In this document: piece after piece, positions 30,538-40,425 of the stretch
How the letters are laid out: each line of letters begins with the position of its first letter
How positions within the stretch are numbered: the stretch's first letter is position 1
NCBI RefSeq assembly: GCF_002105155.1
Contig: NW_019028980.1
Location: 1,054,001-1,118,000, forward strand
Source of the DNA: Lobosporangium transversale
Taxonomy: Eukaryota > Mortierellomycota > Mortierellomycetes > Mortierellales > Mortierellaceae
Direction of reading: 5' to 3'
DNA length: 64,000 nt
The notes under the pieces: model-generated
The model's input: the letters and a program-made list of their open reading frames with translations, nothing else
Databases searched by the model: none
Told to the model about the DNA's origin: nothing
Position numbers and translations under genes: made by a program

Positions 30538-32188
30538 TCAGGAAAGAGACCTAGTCATATTACGACTCGCATCTTGACTCCGATATTGTCCTAAATCCTC
30601 TTCTTCGACCGGAATCTTGTCTCTGCCATCCAGGTCATAGCTTTGGATGGAAGATGCCTCAATCTTGTCCGTCTCAACAGTAATACCAGCAACGCCATGT
30701 CCCTTACTCTTGTCAGTATCACTGTTCTTGCTCTCAGCAGACATTGACTTGGCAATCTTGCTCCTCAACCGTTTGCGCAAATGTGGCCAGCGTCGACGGA
30801 AGATCAAGAAGACTAGAATCAGTAATGCGCCTACAATAGACCCCCCGATGATGGCTCCAGTATTGGTACCACCGTCACTATCACTGTCGCTATTGTTGCT
30901 ACTATCAGTTTCATTTTGTGGCATTGAGTCGAATGGCATACCATATGGCTCTGTAATGTTGATATGCCATGGGACCGAGTCCATATGTCCTATATAAGCT
31001 GGATCAAGCGAGATCTCCACGGTTGGATCTCCGTCCCACCAAATCCCCGTCAGGAGTGCATTTCTACCAACACCGTCTTCATCAAAGCCTCCAAAAGGAT
31101 GGATCATCGCGCCAGCAAAACGTGGGCCGTCTGAGGGATAGGCAGCATTCAGATCATTGATTGCATTTGGGCGCGCGTCATACATCCAGATCAACCCATG
31201 TCCTTCAGGAGCCTAAATTTCATTCATTTCATGCGGAGTTTAAAAATAAAGGAAACCATTCTTTTGTTTATTTACAATCCATTTTTTCAGAGGTTTTTCC
31301 GTTGTAATTTACCTGACAGAAGACATAGACAACGTATCTGTAGTAGATACCGGCTTTGAATGGGCCGCAACGGTCCAGAGCTTGAGCATGATATACAGTA
31401 AGGTTAGCAGGGAGCGTGAACTTTGCAGAGTCGCCTGAGATTGGTATCTTTGTCATTAGGTTTTTGAGCTCTCCTGTTTTGCTATTGACTACCTGCGTTC
31501 CAAACTGATATAAGGTATTGTTGCCATAAACAAGACGAGTGGGAAGGCCATACACAGTAGGATCCTATTAAGACCATCTCGGTTAGAATGAAATGAATTC
31601 ACACCCTTGCCCCCCTTTTTTTTTTTTTTTTTTCCTCTTTATATTTACCAATTCCCAAGACATCACATTCATGAATTGATTTTGGCCCTGATCATTAATG
31701 GTCAATTTGCCCAAATTCACTGTGTTATTCTCTCCGATGTTCGCTTGGAATAATGTGGATGTTCCAGGCCAGGAGAATAATGTAAAAGTAGGTGAATAAT
31801 CCGACCATCGATAATCGGAAGAGACTGCAAACTCTGACCATTTGTTTGATCGGGGGTCATATTGGAACCCTCCGGGAGGTCGCTTGGTGATAGTTCCGTC
31901 AGTATTAGGAAAAGTAACATTATAGGACGTCATCTGAGTGAAAACACCTGTTGATGGATCCACATGGCAGAACTTGGGTGATTGGCTCTGCCGAGACGGA
32001 AAGTCCAGATCATGCCATGCTGCTTTGAGGCTCCAAGTTAGGTTCCCGACTGTGGTGGGAAACTCTTCAGATTCAAATAGAATGACGTGGGCCCCCTTTG
32101 GAAACTTATCACCATAGTAAGTCGTATGAGTCATCCCTATTATCCGAGTCCCATTATTGACAAGGCAATCAGGAGAGAGTAGACCCAT
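30538..32188 (-). CDS. single-pass membrane protein with large ectodomain, paralogue 2
   Basis: Three phase-0 exons (32188-31649, 31564-31313, 31212-30538) give 488 aa. Exon borders fall at the same protein positions as in the gene at 27066-29961 (second exon starts DPTVYGLP versus DPLIYGDP; it ends FCQ in both), proving tandem duplication. Shared ectodomain blocks include NGTRIIGMTH, FCHVDPSTGVF, PGGFQYDPRSNKWS and SWPGTSTLFQANIG. The membrane helix is at about 384-402 (GAIIGGSIVGALLILVFLIF) with an RRRWPHLRKRLR stop-transfer. The tail is only about 85 residues but keeps SYDLDGRDKIP near 455-465. As in paralogue 1 the first Met lacks a signal peptide; an A-tract lies just upstream. Function unknown. 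Confidence 0.75.
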
Positions 32189-32189
32189 T

Positions 32190-32223
<34 letters not shown>

Positions 32224-33098
32224 CTAATAAAAACAAAGGATATGCTTGAATATATAAGTGAGGTATCAAAAAAAGATCAAGGAAACAAAGTAAAGCGAAT
32301 GGATGGAATGGATGAAATGCATGAATGATGATGACGATGAGAAAAAAAGAGTGGAATGATTGATTGTGAGAGAGAGTAATGGTGGCAATTGTTTGTTTTA
32401 GTTTCGAACGTGCTCTTCTTGAAAGGCGGAATGTTTGAATCTGTAATCTTGGTTTAATTTTAAGATTGCCCAACGGACTATTACATCTGAAGTCATTCAT
32501 TGAGCCATAATAGTATTGATAATCTTGATAGTCTTTCTTGAATGAACAAACGACCTGAAGAGGTATCATGCATGTAACTCAAAAAATGCCCCTTATTAGT
32601 TTATTACCTATAAAGCTGGTTTTTTTTTCTCCACTTTATTAATTAGAGTACAGTAAACCGAAAGGGCGAAGCATCCAAAGAGTCTGATTGTAACACAGAT
32701 TGTTTGAGTTACATCAAGGTGCGTTTTGTGTATGGTGTCGCAGTTTGGACCCCTGTTTTTAATATCAATATTCATCTATACATCTATACGATTATGCTAT
32801 GCGATTAAGTCACGAAAAAAAAAAAAAAAAAAAAAACTGCCTTTGCCAAAGTTTTTGGGATCTGCATGCATTTCGTTTTCATATGAGGTATTAAGTTTAA
32901 CCTGACAAAAGATGTGTGGCTCGTCCTCATTTAGCGTATTTATGGAAGCTAAAGTCCTCGCAGAGTTATCCATACTTGGGGCATACTAGAGTAATGGGGT
33001 AATTAAAACTGTTCACATTATAAATGTGAAATTGATCAGAAATGCGACATGTAATGGATAGCATCTGTACTCGGGTCAAGAGCCCTGCAATCCCTCCT

Positions 33099-33137
<39 letters not shown>

Positions 33138-33463
33138 AATGAAATGAAAAAGGAGGAATGACAAGCGGAATCAAGGACATGATTTAATAGTCAAAATCAT
33201 CAGGAGGCCTCAATCTGATCAACGGGTCAATTGCACACCCAAAAGACGTTGATGAACAAATTTGATAATCTTTTAGAGCATTTCTACAACAGTTACTGTC
33301 TTTGAAAAGGTTAAATGAAAACTGCCATTATTATTATATAAAAAAACGTGATTGTATATATTGCAGCAATGGGCTTGCATGCTTTCTCCTTCCTATCTAC
33401 TTTTTTGTATGGCTACTGCTGTATTTTTTTTTTTTTTAAAAAAGATAAATTATTAAATATTAT
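32189..33463. other. spacer with possible third-paralogue relic
   Basis: Poly(T) at 32191-32220 directly abuts the paralogue-2 start; a CT-type leader lies on the minus strand. A single exon-like piece sits at about 32989-32906 (see its own entry). More homopolymers at 32815-32837, 33102-33139 and about 33426-33444. No complete gene seen. Confidence 0.45.
32905..32990 (-). pseudogene. exon relic resembling the membrane-protein paralogues
   Basis: On the minus strand an acceptor (tctag) opens a 28-codon frame (YAPSMDNSARTLASIN...) that ends EPHIFCQ and then a gt donor. Both intact paralogues end their second exon with the same IFCQ or VFCQ followed by a donor. The rest of the gene cannot be traced, so this is a weak, similarity-based call. 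Confidence 0.3.
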
Positions 33464-33907
33464 TTACACAGCCTGATCTCCTGATGGGTGTTCAATTTGG
33501 TACTCATTCTCGACATGTGGGTTATCACCCTTGCCATCGCGCCAAGCAGCCAGACGCTTCTCTCGCTCCAAGTGCTCCTCCCATTCCAAAGCGGAGACCC
33601 ACTTGCTCAAGACCAAGGTAAAGTAGATACCCAAGATCATACCGATTGTGACCATGACGGTGGCAATGGTTGCAGCTGTTCGGCGGCGACTATCACATCT
33701 GGCTTCATCCCAGCCCTTGCTTTGGTTACGCTCCAAGCATCCGCGATTGACCTTTTCAATATGATGCTCCTCCACAGCGATGTAAACAATACCCCAGCAC
33801 AAGAACATCAAGATGAATCCCCAGGAGGCTGAAACGAATTGACGGTGATGCCATGTGTTACCCTAAGTTTAAAGCATCAACAAAAACAATTAGATCATGT
33901 TTATAAT

Positions 33908-33949
<42 letters not shown>

Positions 33950-34625
33950 ATATACGTAAACATAGCGTAAGATTTTTTTTAGCGCAAGAACATACCTTTG
34001 TAGTAGCCCAAATACCATAAAGACCTGTAAAGAGGAGAAGAATGCAAATGACTGCCCATGGGATAGCAAGGTCTGTTTCCGCATGTGGCATGATCCCTAT
34101 ATGAAGATGAAACAAAAACCATTAGAAAAAGAAAAAGAAGAAAAACCTCTCGGGACAACACAGAATTGTCATATGTATAAAGATCCATAGGGAAAATCGC
34201 AAAGAGCCTTGGATGGGGCTGAATAGGCAGTTATGATTTGGATCGCATAAACGCACGCTAATTTTTTTCTTTTTTTTTTTTTTTTTTGGTTATACCCAGT
34301 CAACTACAGGAATTTTGTAAAGTAATAAACTCATAGTTGACTACAATCTAACCAAAAAGGACTATAACCCACTCTAAATTTTTCCCATTCTATTTTTTTT
34401 TTTTTTCCTGTCTTATGACATACTAAAAACAAAGAACGATGTATTTCTTCTAGGACAACAACAACAACAGCAGCAACAATAACCACCACCAAAAAAAAAA
34501 AATTACTTACATCGACCGAAGCAGAGGATCATGAAGACTAGACCAACGACAGCATAGAAAGCAGCGAGGATAGGAGCAAATGAGGCTGGGTTGATTACCC
34601 CAAAGAATTTCTCAAATATTCTCAT
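33464..34625 (-). CDS. four-transmembrane protein, unknown
   Basis: Three exons (34625-34511, 34096-33996, 33862-33464), phase-consistent, give 204 aa. Four membrane helices are evident: PASFAPILAAFYAVVGLVF (residues about 12-34), AIPWAVICILLLFTGLYGIWA (about 48-68), FVSASWGFILMFLCWGIVY (about 81-101) and AATIATVMVTIGMILGIYF (about 131-152). The third to fourth loop is charged and contains Cys (RGCLERNQSKGWDEARCDSRRR). The soluble tail is about 45 residues, acidic, and ends HPSGDQAV. Both ends are probably cytosolic. Fold and size recall small tetraspan fungal proteins, but without the CCG motif of true tetraspanins. Function unknown. Confidence 0.75.
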
Positions 34626-35511
34626 GATGGAATTATAAAGATAGCGACAACAGTTCTAGTCAATCAGTGCTACGCTGCTGGTGTTGACAAATAAGATGTG
34701 TATGCAATATGGACGTTAGATAGAGAGAGAGGAATGAGAATGGATGAAGGAGCAGGAGAGAGGGAAAGGATTAGAGAATTTCAAGATGAAATGGCTAAAG
34801 AAGAGGGAAAAAAAAGAAGAAGAGAGGAGAAGAGAAGAGAAGAGAAGAGAAGAAGAGGAAAAAGAAGAAAGAGAGGAAAAGAGGAAAAGGGAGAAGGGAG
34901 AGGGAATAAGTGAGATTACGAAGAGAGCAAAAAGATTTGAGAGCAATGGGCAGTTGGACAAGTGAAAGTAAGAAAAAGGAAAAATCAGACAGACATGACC
35001 TGGCTTTTCTTCCGTTTTGAATCACCCGAACTTTGCTCTTTGTCTACAACTGGTGTTGGGACCTACATGTACCAAACAAAAACTGCTCTCATTTTTTTTT
35101 TTTTTTTGTTTATTTATCGCCTCTTGAAGTGTGCACCATGATACAAGTGCGTAACATGTACATGTTACATGTAGCGTGTTGTCACGGCTCAATTACAACA
35201 TTTAGCCTCCCCCCATATTCACTAGGCTAGACCTTTGGTCCGAAAAAGATTATAAAAGAATCCATTTCATCATTCGTTTGCTCCATGTCTTCTATAGACA
35301 GTTGTTGTAGGTAGTAAGCAACAATGTAGCGGAAGAAAAAAAGAAAGACCACTGCTTAATAGGGATAAACAATTACATGTAGTATAAAGCTTTATTTTAA
35401 ATCCTAAAAGTACAGTGTATTTTTACCGGGAAAATTGGTTTTTACTTTTTTATAACCAGATTGTTGGTTCAAAATGAAAAACAAAATTATAATAATAATA
35501 AAAAAAATGCC
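34626..35511. other. spacer with purine tract and palindrome
   Basis: Upstream of the four-TM gene lies a nearly pure GA-rich tract (about 34720-34915; CT-rich leader on its sense strand). An 18-base perfect palindrome is at 35151-35168. The frames in the purine tract are low-complexity artefacts. No gene seen. Confidence 0.5.
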
Positions 35512-37670
35512 TCAATCCTGTGCCTGCTTCTGCATCTGTTGTCGTCGTCTGTATGTATACCCTCCGCCACCACCTCCCGGAATCCCTGCGGAAACCAAAT
35601 CACCATCCTTGAGAACGATCCCCTCCCCAACTTGCTGACCACCGATCAGTGCCTCTGCCAATCCCGCAGGAACACCCTTTGGCAAAGGCTGCGCTACATC
35701 ATGACAGTAAGCGTTCAATCCATTTGACCAAACATATCCATGGTGGATCACATTCTGTAGAATCTTGTAAGCCTCTTTGTTGGCATAAGGGATCCCTGTT
35801 TTAGGATCTCTGTACTTGGCTGGTAATCCAGTGATTTGACATATCGGCTTTCGCTCTGGATCTAATGAATATAAAGATCTGTTTTCAGTCATCAAACGTT
35901 TCAAATTGCAACACAACCAATGCCAAAGAGCGGAATTAAAATAAATAAATAAGAGACAGGCTTGTGATCGCAACATACAGCTCTCCACATAGGACCACTC
36001 GTTAATGGGGGAATCTTCATCCTCATAACCCACAAATGTGATCCAGTTCCGTCCACACATCTGTGACGGATGCAGCTTCTTTCGTTTACGAGCTATTGAT
36101 CCAACAGACATGTTCATCGTAGCCCAATGTGCCGGTGTCATGGCTCCAGTGGGTATACTTTCACCTAGAGTACCTCCACTTGCACCAGCTCCTCTCCGAT
36201 CCTGGTCTTCAGCTGGTGAGCTCATCTCTACATCACCGACTGTCGATCGTGATATGTCGACGTTCATAGGTGAACTAGGCGCTTTGTGCTCACTATTATC
36301 AACCGTATTGAGGTCAATTTTCAGCTGTCGCCCTTCTGGTCCCGGACTGGGATGCCTCGATATAGGCCTTGACTTTACTGATGTTGATGTTGATGTTGAT
36401 GTTGGTGCTTGCTGTTCCTGCTGAGCCTGGATTTGCTGCTGTAGTAATAGTGATTGTGCTAGTGATTGGGCGAGATTATGTGGAGGAATGCCTCCTGTAG
36501 AACCATATTGTGTCGGCAGAGCTTCTGGTGCGACACTGCCTGCCCTCGATCCTGCTCTCGAGCCAACCCTCGTAGTACCGCCTCCTGGAGTAGCGGCGCC
36601 TATTTCTGCTAGTGCCTTAATCAAGGGCCCATGTCCAATCCATTCTGCAAACGAATGATATCTAACAAATGACTGCATCACCACTTCCTTTTTCTTGACC
36701 ACTTTTTTCTTTTCCAGCTCCTGTGCTTTGAATGCCCTAAGCGAAGCCAGGTTGATGGCCTCAGTTTTTTTAGCCTCCTCCAAAAGTTCTTCCTGAGTCA
36801 TTTTATGCACAACAGCCTTTTCACGCTTCGGCTGCATTGCTTTCCGCGTCTCATACTCGAGTAGCTTCAGCTCTGTCTCCTGATTATTTAGCACAGTCGT
36901 TCGACGCGATGATTTCCGAATCTCCGCGGGAATTTTGATATTCATGGTTGATGCTGTTGTTGACCCTGATGGTGCAGGGGACGCAGCAGCAGATGTATTC
37001 GACGATGCTGTAGATGTTGCTCTTTTAGAAGATTCCGATGCAAGGATAGGCGTAGTATCCTTTTTAGAGCTTGACGTTGCCTGACCTCTTTCTTTTACGC
37101 GTCCACCTTTTGCTGATGGTGTTGTTGTTGCACCGGGTAGAGAAAACGCCGACTTTCCTGTTTTGAGGTGTTGCAGCATTGATTGCTGCTTTTTCCGCGC
37201 TTTAGCTTCCTCAGGGTCCTCGCCTAGGTTTGCTTCCTCATCCTCTTCAGGCTCTTCATCTGCACTAGACTGATCAAAGTCTGAATCGACTATATCCTCC
37301 TCCTCTAAAGTATTGAGATAGAATTACAGGAAGAATGTTGGCCAATGAGTCAAAAAAAAAAAGTGGTCTTAACAAATATTATGTTCAAACATGATATATT
37401 TTATTCTTTACCATATCCTTCAACCTCAAATTCTTCGTCTACCCCCTCATCATCGAACAACTCCTCCATCTCCTCCTCTTCATTCAACAATGCAAGAAGT
37501 CTACATTTTTTTTTTTTTTTTAAACAGCGGGCAGAGGTTATGTTAATGAATTCTTGACAAACTATCTAAGCTATAACACAGTTCCCTTCCTATCCTTGCC
37601 ATTCTCCTTCCTCTTTTTGGAGCTCATACCGATTTCCCGCATTCGCGCGCTTCTCCCTGTTTGCGGCCAT
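35512..37670 (-). CDS. VPS72: VPS72/YL1/Swc2, H2A.Z-binding subunit of SWR1-type chromatin remodeler
   Basis: Exons 37670-37630, 37500-37412, 37304-35979 and 35861-35512 close to 601 aa. VPS72/Swc2 binds H2A.Z-H2B and helps SWR1/SRCAP exchange H2A.Z into nucleosomes. Seen: the N-terminal AGNRLLALL motif (family TAGNRLSRLL, residues 11-19), an acidic stretch with EEDIVDSDFD (H2A.Z contact region), a basic middle (RKSSRRTTVLNNQETELKLLEYE), FVRYHSFAEWIGHGP, and a C-terminal YL1_C domain (about 486-520, PERKPICQITGLPAKYRDP). Low-complexity Gln and Ser/Thr repeats sit between. The last intron (35978-35862) is 117 bases and has no stop, so keeping it would add 39 residues in frame; I treat it as an intron because the insert is unlike the family. 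Confidence 0.9.
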
Positions 37671-37808
37671 GATTTCTAGAATGGACAAAGAAGGGTTTAA
37701 TGGGATCATGAATACAAGTTTTTATTGTCAAGGGAACAAACAGTCTCGCTCACGTGTAATATCGCTTTTTTTATATTTTTTATTTAATTAAATTTTACAT
37801 CTCTATCT

Positions 37809-39848
37809 CTACTTCAACTTGCGGTGCTCTGGAGCGTGAGAAGTCTCATAGTCAACATGTACAAACGCACGCTCAACATTTGGGAGAGACTCCAATTTGA
37901 TCTAGTGAGGTTTGTAGAAAAAAAAAACAATTAGCAATCGCTTTTTGAACGCAAACTAAGAATACTTCAATATTGAATAAACAACAGATAGACTCACCTG
38001 AAGGCCTTCACTGATATCGTGACTTTCCCACAACGGTGTCTCTGGTGCCATGACAACATCCACCTCCACAAAGAAGTTATTGCCGGCGTGATACGCTGTG
38101 CATGTATCTACTTGCAGAATCTTACGGTGATGGGTCAAGGCTAAATATTATATATATATACATCAAGGAATATTTTAGATGACAAATCGACAAACCTAGT
38201 GGGCTTCTATTCTTTTATCATTTCTATATTCTTGGTTTTTTTTTTTTTTTTTCTTACCGATATAAGTCAATTTTTTGAGGAAAGCTGGGTCTGCAGACTT
38301 GCCTACAATGAGCTGGATTTGTTCTATAAAGCAAGGCATGTTTGAACATCAATTTTTTTTCTCTTATCTTCTAAGAAATAAATAAAGAAATAAAGAAATA
38401 CATATATATATAAAAAGGACTTTACCATAGGCAGTCCACACCCAGGAACGCAAGATAATCAGAGAAACCACGATAGCACCAGCTGGATCAAGCCACCAGC
38501 AGTATCTGCTCATCAAGGACGCAAACAGACCAAATCCATTCACTGACAAATCATTCCTGTGATCCGTTGCTAAAATGTTGGCTGCGTTATACTGTCTAAT
38601 CGCCTTGCAATAAAGAAAGAGAAGAAATTTGCTGACTGTGAAAGACAAAAAAAAGAAAAAAGAAAAAAAAAAAGATTAGAAGATGTTAAAAGTGCAAAAA
38701 AAAAGACGAGGCAAGAAAAGAAAAGAAAAGGTATACATTACTGAGTGCGAATCCAACGAATGCAATAGCGATAGCACTAGGCATAGGAGGTGTCTGGTTG
38801 TTCTCGAGCAATGTTCTGACAGACTCAATCTTTACAATCAAAATTTTTTTGATCAGGAATAAAAAGTGTCTTGATGTCAACAAAGATCAAAAAAAAAAAA
38901 AAAAAAAAAAAGACAAGCCCATAGTTTTAGTTCTTTCTACTTCTCCACTTACGATCAATTGAAGTGAAACAGTTGCCATCAAGGAAGCAAAGACAATTGT
39001 TCCTGCAGTCTCCATACGCGACTTGCCCTTTAAGAAAAAGAAAAAAAAAAAAAAAAAAAAAAAATATTAACTCGTAAGCTTATTTTTGCATTTTTTTACG
39101 ATCAACACGTGGATACTTATAATTAATAATAACAATTTAAAAAGGACATACCGAAGGATATTTCCAGTTACTCTTAGTAGAAGCTCTAGCAGCGTACGTG
39201 AGAATGACACCCGAAAGCAAGTCCATGAATGAATCTGCCATGGTTGCAAACAATGCTAATGATTTTGAAGAAATAGCAGCATAGAGTTGCAGCATAAACA
39301 GCAACACGTTGACTCCAAATGATCCATACACCGCAATTTTGAGCTAAAATGAGAATAAATTAAAAAACTGTTAAAAGATTTTTCTGAGAGTTGAGAAATA
39401 AGGAGAGATAGAGAGAGAGAGAAGAGTTGCATACTTTGAGTTGGTTCTTCTCTTCTTCCTCTTGTGCCCCCTCTCGTCCCCCTGGAGGTTCGAGCAAGTC
39501 CTCAATCAACTCATTCTGTTCACGATAAAACTCTTTGACTTTCTTGGATGAGCGAATCGCACGGAGCTGTTCTTCAGACATGCGTTTTGATGCCAACAAC
39601 ATCGGATCACGGGCTTCATAGAAATCATCCTCTGATGAAGCGTCAGGAGAAGGGAGGCTACCGTTGATGATATCTGCTGGCCCAGACCCATGGCCGGTAG
39701 TGTCGATCTGTAAAGGTGTCATAGGTATATGGACAGATGAAGATGTTGCTGGTTGAGCAGCATGATGTCTATCATGAACAGAGTGGGTATGATGCCTGTG
39801 GAAACTAGGCTCCGCTGTTTGTGAAGAGGAATGAAGGGGGAGATCCAT
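37809..39848 (-). CDS. cation diffusion facilitator transporter, Mn-type
   Basis: Eight phase-consistent exons (39848-39435, 39343-39152, 39027-38953, 38829-38742, 38635-38426, 38323-38258, 38140-37998, 37901-37809) give 426 aa. CDF proteins are homodimeric metal/proton antiporters that move metal out of the cytosol. The first 138 residues are a soluble His/Ser-rich N-terminus. TM2 carries DSFMD (residues 175-179) and TM5 carries DHRND (281-285): paired DxxxD sites mark the Mn-type branch, whereas Zn transporters have HxxxD. The dimer motif region (KYPSGKSRMETAG) and the C-terminal metallochaperone-like domain (THHRKILQVDTCTAYHAGNNFFVEVDVVM...HVDYE) are present. Several introns contain poly(A) or poly(T) runs. 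Likely in the vacuole, Golgi or endosome membrane. Confidence 0.9.
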
Positions 39849-40425
39849 TTACTTGAATGAGACAAAATGAACTTTGATGGATGATGTAATGAAGGGGGAG
39901 AAAAAAAAAAAAGAAAAAAAAAAAAAAAAAAAGAGAGAGAGAGAGTGAAAGATAGAGAGCTAAACGGTTTGGGCTTATCTCTTGCGACCCCTTCTCTCAC
40001 GCCTTCCTTTTTGTTTGGATGTGTGTGCTCCGTGACCATTTCGTTTTTTTTTGCAAAGCATGTTGCTTTCCCGTTTTGGGAATAGACTAGTCCTGTCCCA
40101 GTGCCGATAAGGGTTGTTTGCCTGTTGCAGTTGGCTAGTTCATGTAACATCCCGATAACCATAATAACCAAGCAAAAAAAAAAAAAAAAAAAAAAATCGG
40201 GTTTTGGAAAGTGGAGAAGGATTGTACGAGATGGAAGGATCTCCCTTTTTCAACAACAATAATCGTCCAATAGGAGCATGGTAATCGTCCTATACTCGTT
40301 CTCATTTAATTGAGCGCAGACCTTTTTTGTGACACAACAAACACAAAGACAAAAAAAAAGTTGTTCCTTTCGTTCTCTTTTTAGGATTCTGCGCATTTGG
40401 AGTCGCATAGTTTTTGTTATTTTTA
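39849..40425. other. spacer upstream of the CDF gene
   Basis: No gene seen. A- and GA-rich tracts at 39898-39955 form the CT/T-rich leader of the CDF gene on the minus strand; poly(A) at 40175-40196. Confidence 0.5.

Noticed and set aside
34698-34965. Lys/Glu/Arg-rich frames in the purine tract
   Set aside because: All three frames of a GA tract are open; no coding evidence.
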